The notes: a model not told the origin generated them from the sequence alone. 16,422 nucleotides of DNA from Nitrosopumilaceae archaeon (GCA_013867245.1 JACENB010000079.1:1-16422), one strand, 5' to 3'; positions 1-8,471 are shown, counted from the stretch's first letter. Translations and numbers: made by a program.

Positions 1-398
1 AGGATCCTTATTTGATTGCTGAACAAATTAGAAGAAAAATTTTCTTAAAATCATTAATTCATGTGGGAATAATTTTAGTAGATAGTAGATTGATGCCAGC
101 AAGAATTGGAACATCAGGAGTCGCAGTATCTTGTGCTGGAATTGAACCAGTATTAGACATGAGATCAAAAAAAGATTTGGACGGAAATCCATTAAAAGTA
201 ACATTTCAAGCAGTGGTGGATAATCTTGCAACTATTGCAAATCATAAGATGGGGGAAGGAGGAGAATCAAAACCATTTGCAATTGTTAGAAACTCAGGTG
301 CAAAACTTACAGATAGAAAAATCAATTCCTCAGAAATGGCAATTGCTCCAGAACAATGTGTGTATGTAAGAGGCCTTTCAAAACCACCTAAAAACTAA
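1..398 (+). CDS. F420-0:gamma-glutamyl ligase (CofE)-like protein, C-terminal part
   Basis: The frame is open to the left edge (first full codon at base 3), so the N-terminus is missing and no start can be named. About 130 residues are visible. They contain DSRLMPARIGTSGVAV, then an AGIEPVLDMR stretch, a D-L-x-G-N-P-L-K-V-T segment, and A-x-x-x-MGEGGES followed by PFAIVRNSG. In CofE (family known to add glutamate to the F420-0 tail using GTP) the equivalent order is SDTxGRPxRxG, DVAIGxAG, DxxG, then xxADxLAxAAxLxxG and a PxAVVRG strand, so the layout matches. The motif wording differs from canonical CofE: DSRLMPxRIGT replaces the SDTxGRPxR segment. It may therefore be a CofE paralogue rather than the main F420 ligase. 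The C-terminal APEQCVYVRGL is typical of these archaeal homologues. Family membership is fairly likely; exact substrate is uncertain. Confidence 0.6.
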   Translation, partial: DPYLIAEQIRRKIFLKSLIHVGIILVDSRLMPARIGTSGVAVSCAGIEPVLDMRSKKDLDGNPLKVTFQAVVDNLATIANHKMGEGGESKPFAIVRNSGAKLTDRKINSSEMAIAPEQCVYVRGLSKPPKN

Positions 399-416
399 GG
401 GTATAAGAGATGTTTT

Positions 417-426
417 TTTAAATATA
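417..426 (+). promoter_or_regulatory. TATA box of the 446 gene
   Basis: TTTAAATATA is centred near 421, about 26 nt before the ATG at 446, so transcription should begin at or next to the start codon (leaderless). The box directly continues a run of seven T (413-419), which could also end the upstream transcript. Confidence 0.55.
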
Positions 427-445
427 GGAATTAGAGAGAGAAAAT

Positions 446-1000
446 ATGGAATATTTGACAACATATCCAAAAACAGTCTCATTTATCGATGGCATAAAGC
501 ACAAAATTCATGTAGACAAGACAGAAGGAGTGGAACAACTCCACATTGTTGTCAAAAAAAGTTTTGAAGAATTGACTAAAATTTTCAGAGAAGAAGGATT
601 CACAAAAGTAAAACTAGAACATAAACAACCAGACCAAATCGGCAGTGGTCTAAATTTGAAATTAAAAAAACCATGGGAAATGCATGTTAGAATGGTAGAT
701 TTGGAAGATGGAAAAATTGGAATTCATGCAGAAGTTGAAGTATCAAGAGATTATCTTCAACATTTGTTTTCACAAAGAACCCCAGTAGTTTATGAAGTTG
801 AAGAAATTTTGAAAAAATATCAAATTGATTACAATATTTGGCATGATAAAATTAAGAAAAATATTACAACAGTAGTTGATAACTATAAAGTAAAACTTGC
901 AACTCCAGGAATTCCAGTATTTGCATGGAAACCAATGCTATTTGTAATTGCAACAGTTGCAGCATTTTACGGCTGGAAATTTTTCAATACTATTTGGTAA
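446..1000 (+). CDS. tail-anchored membrane protein of unknown function
   Basis: A 184-residue protein that I do not recognise. Residues 1-150 are soluble and mixed alpha/beta in character, with many Lys and Glu. A single hydrophobic segment at about 158-180 (rich in F, A, V, I, containing WKPMLFV) lies four residues from the C-terminus. There is no N-terminal signal, so the topology looks tail-anchored, with the soluble domain in the cytoplasm. The N-terminal half (residues 30-105) alternates strands and helices much like a small alpha/beta fold, but no catalytic motif stands out. The ATG at 446 fits the TATA box at 417-426 as a leaderless start, and there is no Shine-Dalgarno motif. The gene is convergent with the next one, with 14 nt between stops. 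It looks like a conserved lineage protein, but that is inference. Confidence 0.7.
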   Translation: MEYLTTYPKTVSFIDGIKHKIHVDKTEGVEQLHIVVKKSFEELTKIFREEGFTKVKLEHKQPDQIGSGLNLKLKKPWEMHVRMVDLEDGKIGIHAEVEVSRDYLQHLFSQRTPVVYEVEEILKKYQIDYNIWHDKIKKNITTVVDNYKVKLATPGIPVFAWKPMLFVIATVAAFYGWKFFNTIW

Positions 1001-1014
1001 AAATTAAAAATTAT

Positions 1015-1341
1015 CTAAACACCGAGTGTTTCTTCTTTAGTTAATTCAAGAAACACCTTATCCCCAACTGAAAGACCCATCTCTTTGTATTCATGCATTT
1101 CAAGTTTTAATTGGGTAATACCAGATTGCATCCCCATACCGCCAGCACCAGACATCATTTTGTTTAAGTCCTTCATCATATCATTCATGTTTGAGAATCC
1201 CATAACCTTTGGAGAACCAAATGGCGATGGAGGGTTTTGATTGCCTTCTTTAAGATCTTTGAGTGAAGATAATGATAGTACTACATATGGTGCCCCATCA
1301 GGAGCAGAATCAATACTTTTTACGACAAATTCTTTCTTCAT
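1015..1341 (-). CDS. small protein with a Met-rich insertion, unknown function
   Basis: A 108-residue protein. Residues 1-27 and 74-105 look like the strands of a small beta-barrel or OB-like fold (…LSVGDKVFLEL near the end). Between them lies a flexible stretch: Pro/Gly/Ser at 33-45, then eight methionines between residues 47 and 71 (NMNDMMKDLNKMM, GGMGMQ). No cysteine or catalytic motif is present. An ATG three codons upstream (1350) is in frame, but I prefer 1341: the minus-strand AT box around 1363-1375 lies about 26 nt before it and gives a leaderless start. The gene is divergent from the 1437 gene. The Met-rich loop could bind copper(I) or hydrophobic partners, or may simply be disordered; the sequence does not decide. 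Confidence 0.65.
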   Translation of the reverse strand: MKKEFVVKSIDSAPDGAPYVVLSLSSLKDLKEGNQNPPSPFGSPKVMGFSNMNDMMKDLNKMMSGAGGMGMQSGITQLKLEMHEYKEMGLSVGDKVFLELTKEETLGV

Positions 1342-1362
1342 GGTTATCATAGCAAGTTTATC

Positions 1363-1375
1363 TATATAATTTTAA
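1363..1375 (-). promoter_or_regulatory. TATA box of the Met-rich small protein gene
   Basis: On the minus strand this reads TTAAAATTATATA, centred about 26 nt upstream of the ATG at 1341. It supports that start over the in-frame ATG at 1350. Confidence 0.5.
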
Positions 1376-1406
1376 TATTTTGAGCCAATTTAACAAAAAT
1401 TGAAGC

Positions 1407-1414
1407 TTTAATTA
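1407..1414 (+). promoter_or_regulatory. TATA box of the 1437 gene
   Basis: TTTAATTA is centred at 1410-1411, about 26 nt before the TTG at 1437. It predicts a leaderless transcript starting on that codon. Confidence 0.5.
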
Positions 1415-1436
1415 CAAATTTGAACAGAATGAATTA

Positions 1437-1985
1437 TTGTCTGAACCGCTAAAAACAAAATTAACTTACTATGGAATTTCACCTTGGGAAATAGAAGTAC
1501 TATATGGATTTCTAAATTCCAGATTTACGATAGTACAAGAAGAAATAGAAAATAATGATGAAAATTTTGTAAGTTATCTAAATATCGATATTCCCTTAGA
1601 ATTTAATGAAGCATTCTTCAAATGGTTTGATTTTAAGCGATGGGAAAAAGTAAAAGATGTTTTAAAAGAATACAAACGTAGACGCGGAAGTCGTAATGCA
1701 TTAAAAATTAAAATAAATTTTGAAGGAAATACAAAAATTGTATTTATTGTTGATGTAGTAGAAAGACAGTGGTTTAACAACGCAATAGAGAAAATGGATT
1801 TTGTGATTGAACTTTTACCCCATCATCTTGATCCTGAAAAAATTCCAAAAGGGATTAGAGAAGTCAATTACAAATTCGATATAGAATCAGTTCGATGGAG
1901 ATTAGATAAAGCAATCGCAAAAGAAAAAGAATATTCTTTCAGAGGAGATATTTGGAAAGAAATTAAAAAAGAAATTGATCAGTAA
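1437..1985 (+). CDS. conserved-looking soluble protein of unknown function
   Basis: A 182-residue protein read from a TTG start. The nearby ATG at 1429 is in another frame, an in-frame stop lies at 1401-1403, and the TATA box at 1407-1414 sits 26 nt before the TTG, so TTG is the best choice. The protein is charged and has no membrane segment or signal. It contains a Trp/Phe-rich region (residues 59-69, FFKWFDFKRW), a basic patch at 77-86 (KEYKRRRGSR), then two strands (KIKINF, KIVFIVDVV). The C-terminal third is helical and basic (DIESVRWRLDKAI, residues 148-160). I do not recognise the family. The basic patch next to strands would suit RNA or DNA contact, which is speculation. The gene ends 6 nt from the convergent stop of the oxidoreductase beta subunit. 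Confidence 0.65.
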   Translation: MSEPLKTKLTYYGISPWEIEVLYGFLNSRFTIVQEEIENNDENFVSYLNIDIPLEFNEAFFKWFDFKRWEKVKDVLKEYKRRRGSRNALKIKINFEGNTKIVFIVDVVERQWFNNAIEKMDFVIELLPHHLDPEKIPKGIREVNYKFDIESVRWRLDKAIAKEKEYSFRGDIWKEIKKEIDQ

Positions 1986-1991
1986 GTATTT

Positions 1992-4851
<2,860 letters not shown>

Positions 4852-4870
4852 AATTTTTCAAGTCCTTTTT

Positions 4871-4880
4871 CAAATAAATA
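4871..4880 (-). promoter_or_regulatory. TATA box of the oxidoreductase operon
   Basis: The minus strand reads TATTTATTTG, centred near 4875, about 26 nt before the ATG at 4851. The operon can therefore start here independently of the small gene at 4904-5047. Confidence 0.45.
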
Positions 4881-4903
4881 CAAAATGGTAAACAATTTTT
4901 CAA

Positions 4904-5047
4904 TTATCCACCTGTTGCTGCATCAAATAATGCACATTCACATTTGTCACGTTCACCACAGTATGGGCAAACACAGACACATTTTTCAATGAAATTCCCA
5001 CAATCTACACAAATAGCAAATTCTTCTTCTTCAATTTTAGTAGACAT
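4904..5047 (-). CDS. 47-aa eight-cysteine zinc-ribbon-like protein
   Basis: A short frame running from ATG (5045-5047) to TAA (4904-4906). It has a Glu-rich start (residues 5-9, IEEEE) and then eight cysteines: C13-x2-C16, C23-x-C25-x-C27-x2-C30 and C36-x-C38. The pairs CVDCGN and CPYCGE are zinc-knuckle-like (CxxCG), so one or two zinc ions, or possibly an iron-sulfur cluster, could be bound. There is no hydrophobic segment. A minus-strand TATA box (5069-5074) is 26 nt upstream, predicting a leaderless mRNA. The gene lies 52 nt upstream of the oxidoreductase alpha gene on the same strand, so read-through is possible. An iron-sulfur or regulatory link to that enzyme is conceivable but unproven. 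Such mini zinc ribbons are common in archaea, and the function is unknown. Confidence 0.75.
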   Translation of the reverse strand: MSTKIEEEEFAICVDCGNFIEKCVCVCPYCGERDKCECALFDAATGG

Positions 5048-5068
5048 AATGTAGGTACAAAGAAATCG

Positions 5069-5075
5069 TATAAAT
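5069..5075. promoter_or_regulatory. TATA box apparently shared by two divergent genes
   Basis: TATAAAT reads as a box on the plus strand and TTTATA (5074-5069) on the minus strand. It lies about 26 nt from the ATG at 5100 and about 26 nt from the ATG at 5047. No second well-placed box is visible for the plus-strand gene; a weaker minus-strand TTTATC at 5082-5087 is an alternative for the minus-strand gene. Confidence 0.5.
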
Positions 5076-5099
5076 GGTTTGAGATAAATCGTAACATAA

Positions 5100-6068
5100 A
5101 TGAAACAAAAAATATTTCTTACAAGAACATTACATGATTTTGCATTAAAAGAATTAAAGAAGAAATTTGAAGTAGAGATCCATACAGGAAAAATTCCAAT
5201 TGCTCAAAATATACTGAAATCTAAAATAAAAAATTCGGATGGGCTAATCTGCTTTCCATATGATGAAATCAACAAAGAAGTATTACAATCTGCAGAAAAA
5301 CTCAAAGTAATAAGTACATTCAGTGTTGGATATGATCATATTGATTTAGATTTTGCTAAAGAAAATAAAATTAGAGTAGGGTATACTCCAGAAGTTTTAA
5401 CAGATGCAACTGCAGATATGGCATTTGGATTATTACTGGATTCTTTAAGAAGAATTTCAGAAGGAGACAGAATAATCAGAAATGGTAAATGGAAACAAAT
5501 CTACGGGGCATATGATTATGTAGGATTTGATTTGCAGGGTAAAACTTTAGGTATTATGGGGTTAGGAAGAATAGGTAAAACTCTTGCAAAAAGAGCAAAA
5601 GCATTTGACATGAAAATAATTTACCATAATAGAAATAAAATTTCAAAAGAGGAAGAAAGAAAGTTAGGAGTAAAGTATGTTGCACTGGATAAATTAATTA
5701 CTCAAAGTGACGTAATCTCCATTCATGTTCCACATACAAAAGAAACAAATCAAATTTTTGATATGAAAATTTTAAAAAAAATGAAAAAAACTGCATTTCT
5801 CATCAATACATCTAGAGGTAAGGTTGTAAATGAAAAAGATCTCGTTACAGCATTAAAACAAAAAATAATTGCAGGTGCAGGAATAGATGTATTTGAAACA
5901 GAGCCAATTAACAAAAATCACCCATTCATAAAATTAGAAAATTTAGTTATGGCACCGCATATAGGAAGTTCAACAAAAGAAACTAGAATTCAAATGGCAG
6001 AATTAACTGTAAAAAATCTAATTAATGGAATGAATGGTAAAAAACCAATTTATTCAGTAGGATACTGA
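5100..6068 (+). CDS. D-2-hydroxyacid dehydrogenase, glyoxylate/hydroxypyruvate reductase type
   Basis: A 322-residue NAD(P)-dependent enzyme that interconverts 2-oxoacids and D-2-hydroxyacids in the cytoplasm, most like glyoxylate/hydroxypyruvate reductase (GyaR/GRHPR). The nucleotide-binding Rossmann loop is GLGRIG (154-159), inside MGLGRIGKTLAKRAKAF. The catalytic set of the family is present: Arg239 in NTSRGKVV, Glu268 in DVFETEP, and His287 in APHIGSST. The substrate-side FSVGYDHID (74-82) is also typical. After the second strand comes HNRNK (176-180). An Arg here usually favours the NADP(H) phosphate, so NADPH use is likely. Full length for the family. The leaderless ATG at 5100 fits the shared TATA box at 5069-5075. 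Phosphoglycerate dehydrogenase is less likely because there is no C-terminal ACT domain. Confidence 0.9.
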   Translation: MKQKIFLTRTLHDFALKELKKKFEVEIHTGKIPIAQNILKSKIKNSDGLICFPYDEINKEVLQSAEKLKVISTFSVGYDHIDLDFAKENKIRVGYTPEVLTDATADMAFGLLLDSLRRISEGDRIIRNGKWKQIYGAYDYVGFDLQGKTLGIMGLGRIGKTLAKRAKAFDMKIIYHNRNKISKEEERKLGVKYVALDKLITQSDVISIHVPHTKETNQIFDMKILKKMKKTAFLINTSRGKVVNEKDLVTALKQKIIAGAGIDVFETEPINKNHPFIKLENLVMAPHIGSSTKETRIQMAELTVKNLINGMNGKKPIYSVGY

Positions 6069-6105
6069 GAATTACGCGTAAGTTTACAGCAAAAAATATG
6101 TTGAG

Positions 6106-6115
6106 TTTTTATATT
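6106..6115 (+). promoter_or_regulatory. TATA box of the 29-aa ORF / small transcript
   Basis: TTTTTATATT is centred at 6110-6111, about 26-27 nt before the TTG at 6138. It predicts a short leaderless transcript ending at the hairpin/T-run at 6237-6265. Confidence 0.5.
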
Positions 6116-6137
6116 GAAATTGTGAAACATAGTCAAG

Positions 6138-6227
6138 TTGAAAAAATTCAAACATACTAACGAAGAATTAGAATTAGCTAAAATACAAACTGAAAAAGAA
6201 AAGAAGAAAAAAGAATCACAAGATTGA
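6138..6227 (+). CDS. 29-aa charged microprotein
   Basis: A TTG-started frame encodes 29 residues, beginning MKKFKHTNEELELAK and ending in a Lys/Glu-rich tail. Its composition (Glu, Lys, Leu, Ala in helical spacing, no Cys or membrane segment) suits a single amphipathic helix. The TATA box at 6106-6115 is about 26 nt upstream of the TTG, the same geometry as at the larger genes here, and a good terminator follows 10 nt after the stop. A GTG at 6122 starts another frame that closes after 12 codons. The transcript could instead be a small noncoding RNA of about 128 nt, since 29 codons alone are weak evidence. The lysine-rich end is AAG/AAA mixed, which is compatible with either. Function unknown. 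Confidence 0.45.
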   Translation: MKKFKHTNEELELAKIQTEKEKKKKESQD

Positions 6228-6236
6228 TACTTTTTT

Positions 6237-6265
6237 ACTTGTCTTTTTCAGACAAGTTTTTTTTT
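6237..6265 (+). terminator. hairpin plus T-run terminator
   Basis: ACTTGTCT (6237-6244) pairs perfectly with AGACAAGT (6250-6257) around a TTTTC loop. It is followed by T through 6265 (nine T including the last stem base). A second T6 run lies just before the stem. Archaeal termination depends mainly on the T-run; the hairpin makes this the clearest terminator in the window. It sits between convergent genes. Confidence 0.65.
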
Positions 6266-6638
6266 AAAATTTAATTTTTGAAGAATATTTTTGATTTAAG
6301 GAATTATACAATTTTTCTCTTTCAATAACTAAATTTTTAGATTCATCATACATCTTTGTAAAAAATGCAGCTACAAGGCGGTCATTATTTATATCAAAAA
6401 ATCTAATACTAAAACTAATTCTATCAGGTCTTTGTTCTTTAACAAATTCAGCGGATTTTATCATTTCAGAATTAATATGCATATGAGCAGGACCATCATT
6501 GTCTCCAATTGTAATCCATTTCTCTTTTTGTCGAATTGTTAAAGAATTACTACGAATTTCGCACGTAGCGCCAATATTTTTTGTAATTAATAAAACATCA
6601 TCAACTTTGACAATATCTGATAGAAGTTCAAAAAGCAA
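6264..6638 (-). CDS. small protein with HemS/ChuX-like pattern, function uncertain
   Basis: A 124-residue soluble protein. The central part reads GPAHMHINSEMIKSAEFV, then RISFSIRFFD, a short turn, RLVAAFFTKMYDE and a final helix. The order (His-containing strand, I-x4-FV strand, S-x3-FFD strand, R-x4-FF strand, C-terminal helix) resembles half of the heme-utilisation HemS/ChuX/HutX fold. This is a pattern match by eye and may be wrong. The start must be TTG at 6638: an in-frame stop lies 12 nt upstream at 6651-6653, and GAGGTG (6647-6652) sits 8 nt before the TTG. A TATA-like TTATAATA (6661-6668) is also 26 nt upstream and would give a leaderless mRNA lacking that Shine-Dalgarno site. The gene follows the 6679-6957 gene by 40 nt, so it may use the Shine-Dalgarno site when cotranscribed. 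Confidence 0.7.
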   Translation of the reverse strand: MLFELLSDIVKVDDVLLITKNIGATCEIRSNSLTIRQKEKWITIGDNDGPAHMHINSEMIKSAEFVKEQRPDRISFSIRFFDINNDRLVAAFFTKMYDESKNLVIEREKLYNSLNQKYSSKIKF

Positions 6639-6678
6639 TAAACAAACACCTCAAACAAATTATTATAAGATTTTCATC

Positions 6679-6957
6679 TCAGTTAGATTTTTTCAAATCA
6701 ATTTGAACAAGATCATCTGCATCACCATGTATACAATCAGTTCCTACTGATTTAACAGGAGTGAAACTAATTTTACCACTGTGTATTTTTCCTTCATTTT
6801 GTAAAATTGTAAGCTTACCTGTTACAATGTGTCTATGTTTTTGGCAAGTTAAACCAAACATGTATTCATCTTTTCCATCAACAATAGATACAATAAATTG
6901 AGGGGGGTTAACACATTGTTTTCCTTCTTCCGAAACAGAGCATTTATCAGGCATCAT
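6679..6957 (-). CDS. small Cys/His protein, probable zinc binder
   Basis: A 92-residue protein of unknown function. It has Cys6 and Cys15 (MMPDKCSV…KQCVNPP), then Cys38 with His41 and His43 (LTCQKHRH), and a later Cys/His pair (TDCIHGD, about residues 75-77). The spacing C-x8-C … C-x2-H looks like a treble-clef or zinc-ribbon pair holding a beta-rich core (FIVSIVDG, EYMFGLTC, KLTILQ). A longer frame starts at 6969, but the AT box at about 6980-6988 is 26 nt from 6957, so the first of the two adjacent ATGs (6957, 6954) is preferred as a leaderless start. It is divergent from the FAD oxidoreductase gene and upstream of the 6264-6638 gene. Confidence 0.65.
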   Translation of the reverse strand: MMPDKCSVSEEGKQCVNPPQFIVSIVDGKDEYMFGLTCQKHRHIVTGKLTILQNEGKIHSGKISFTPVKSVGTDCIHGDADDLVQIDLKKSN

Positions 6958-6979
6958 AATAAAATTCAAAAGAATATTA

Positions 6980-6988
6980 GATATTAAT
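6980..6988 (-). promoter_or_regulatory. TATA-like box of the Cys/His protein gene
   Basis: The minus strand reads ATTAATATC, centred at 6984, about 26 nt before the ATG at 6957. The region is very AT-rich, so this call is weaker than the others. Confidence 0.35.
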
Positions 6989-7002
6989 CTTCATAGATGT
7001 AA

Positions 7003-7010
7003 TTTAATAT
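7003..7010 (+). promoter_or_regulatory. TATA box of the FAD oxidoreductase gene
   Basis: TTTAATAT is centred at 7006-7007, about 27 nt before the TTG at 7034. It supports a leaderless TTG start. Confidence 0.5.
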
Positions 7011-7033
7011 CAATTATTAGTGAATAAAACAAG

Positions 7034-8344
7034 TTGAAAGATTATTTTGATTTAGTAATTATCGGTGGCGGTATTTTAGGAACTTCAATTTCATATTTCT
7101 TATCATTTCTAAATAAATCAAAAAAAATTGGAGTGATAGAGCAAGAAAACAATGTAGCACATCATACAAGTGGTAGAAATACTGGAAAAGTTCATGCTCC
7201 CTATCTATACAATCCTGAAAAAAAGAAACTATTTGCAAATGCAGCATTTCATGGATATGAAATGTGGAAAGAATATTCAAAACAACAAAATTTACCATTT
7301 AAAGAAGATGGAGTTATCGAAGTTGCACTAGATGAAAAAGGAATCAAAGTTCTTGAAAAATATCTCAAGTGGGGAAAACAAAATGGATTACAAGAAAAAG
7401 ATATTGAATTAATTGAAAAAGCAGAATTGAAAAAAATTGAACCTGAAATTAAATGTGAAGCAGCTCTATACGCGCGTAGGGATGGTTCAACAGATTATTC
7501 CACACTGACAAATGCAATTATGGGAGATAGTAAAAAAAACGGAATTAATTTTTTGTTTAACAACAAAACAAATGAAATTAAAAAAAATAAAGACAAATGG
7601 GAAATAACAATAAATGGTAATCAAAAAATTTATGCTGATTTTTTGATTAATGCAGCTGGAGGTCAAGCAATTGATATTGCACATAAGATAGGAATTGCAA
7701 AAAACCTTACAGACGTACATTTTAGAGGCGAATATTGGAAAACACCAAAAAAATATCATAATTTAACAAAAACAAGTGTTTATTCAGTTCCAGAATTTCC
7801 CGATTATCCATTTTTAGATCCACATTGGATAGTTAGAGTAGATGGAAGTTGCGAGATTGGTCCAAATGCAGTTCCTGTTTTCAGTCCTTACGGATATGGC
7901 ACTACAGAAAACATCAAAGAATTCATACCAAAAGTATTGGAAATGATTAATTCAGGTGCAAGAAAAGTAATCTTTGATAAAGATTTTCAAGAATTAGCTT
8001 TTAGTGAAATACAATCCTCAATGTCAAAATCAGTAATGGTTGAAAGAGTTAAAAAATTCCTCCCAAAGATCAACTCAAAAGAAATTACGGAAAAAGGGAC
8101 TGCAGGAATTAGATCATCTGTAATTGATGAAAACGGTAAATTTGTTCCAGATGTAATTTTACTAGAAGAAGACACATCATTTCATATTTTGAACTATAAT
8201 TCTCCAGGTGCTACTGGAGCACTACCATTTTCAGTACACGTGATAAATCAATTACATCAAAAAGGATTATTTGAAAATGATGATATCAACTTACAATGCG
8301 GTCCTTGGAAATTTAATGAAATTGTTGAGAAATTAGAAAAATAA
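7034..8344 (+). CDS. FAD-dependent oxidoreductase, L-2-hydroxyglutarate oxidase (LhgO)-like
   Basis: A 436-residue DAO-superfamily flavoprotein. The FAD dinucleotide loop is GGGILG (11-16), with Glu36 ending the second strand (VIEQE) to hold the adenosine ribose. The family hallmarks of LhgO/L2HGDH follow in order: GRNTGKVH (48-54 region; LhgO has GRNSGVxH), FRGEYW (230-235), GPNAVPVFSP (276-285) and the C-terminal NSPGATGALPF (389-399). LhgO oxidises L-2-hydroxyglutarate to 2-oxoglutarate; other members oxidise glycerol-3-phosphate or similar hydroxyacids, so substrate is not certain. The TTG start at 7034 puts the Rossmann fold seven residues in, as usual, and matches the TATA box at 7003-7010. 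There is no signal or membrane segment. The stop is 2 nt from the convergent tRNA. A 2-oxoglutarate product would connect to the oxidoreductase at 1992-4851; that is inference. Confidence 0.85.
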   Translation: MKDYFDLVIIGGGILGTSISYFLSFLNKSKKIGVIEQENNVAHHTSGRNTGKVHAPYLYNPEKKKLFANAAFHGYEMWKEYSKQQNLPFKEDGVIEVALDEKGIKVLEKYLKWGKQNGLQEKDIELIEKAELKKIEPEIKCEAALYARRDGSTDYSTLTNAIMGDSKKNGINFLFNNKTNEIKKNKDKWEITINGNQKIYADFLINAAGGQAIDIAHKIGIAKNLTDVHFRGEYWKTPKKYHNLTKTSVYSVPEFPDYPFLDPHWIVRVDGSCEIGPNAVPVFSPYGYGTTENIKEFIPKVLEMINSGARKVIFDKDFQELAFSEIQSSMSKSVMVERVKKFLPKINSKEITEKGTAGIRSSVIDENGKFVPDVILLEEDTSFHILNYNSPGATGALPFSVHVINQLHQKGLFENDDINLQCGPWKFNEIVEKLEK

Positions 8345-8346
8345 AA

Positions 8347-8448
8347 TGGCGCCGAGAGAGAGATTTGAACTCTCGTTCCCTTGCGAGAACGCGCTTTATG
8401 GTTAAACAATTTCCAGGCGCGCGCCCTACCAGGCTAGGCGACCTCGGC
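8347..8448 (-). tRNA. tRNA-Ser(GGA) with intron and encoded CCA
   Basis: Read on the minus strand from 8448. The acceptor is GCCGAGG paired with TCTCGGC (last pair G:U), discriminator G, then an encoded CCA (8347-8349). The D stem is GCCT/GGGC, the anticodon stem CGCGC/GCGCG, the T stem GAGAG/CTCTC with loop TTCAAAT. The long variable arm GTTCTC-GCAA-GGGAAC (six pairs with a tetraloop) makes it class II. The loop C-T-GGA-A gives anticodon GGA (8412-8414), which fits serine. Fifteen bases between positions 37 and 38 are an intron, leaving an 87-nt mature tRNA. Serine rather than leucine follows from the anticodon. Confidence 0.93.
8396..8410 (-). other. 15-nt archaeal tRNA intron at position 37/38
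   Basis: On the minus strand the intron reads ATTGTTTAACCATAA. A relaxed bulge-helix-bulge can be drawn: TGG of the loop (33-35) pairs with CCA of the intron, with a C32:U mismatch completing the four-base helix. Three-base bulges (A36 A37 | A and A A | A38) hold the cut sites. A two-pair intron helix TT/AA closes a GTTT loop. This is the substrate form for the archaeal splicing endonuclease. Confidence 0.8.
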
Positions 8449-8471
8449 AGAAGTCTTGCGACAATTCTATT

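Noticed and set aside
6122..6160. GTG-started frame just before the 29-aa ORF
   Set aside because: It closes after 12 codons in another frame; the TATA box spacing fits the TTG at 6138 better.
6499..6750. Plus-strand open frame across the 6638/6679 gene boundary
   Set aside because: It runs antisense to two small genes that have start signals and Cys/His or beta-strand patterns; no promoter is visible for it.
7059..7759. Minus-strand open frames inside the FAD oxidoreductase gene
   Set aside because: Phe/Ile/Cys-rich shadows of an AT-rich coding strand. The LhgO-like protein has clear motifs in the other direction.
8347..8448. tRNA-Leu as an alternative to tRNA-Ser
   Set aside because: The long variable arm fits both, but the anticodon GGA reads serine codons and the splice position leaves a seven-base loop with that anticodon.
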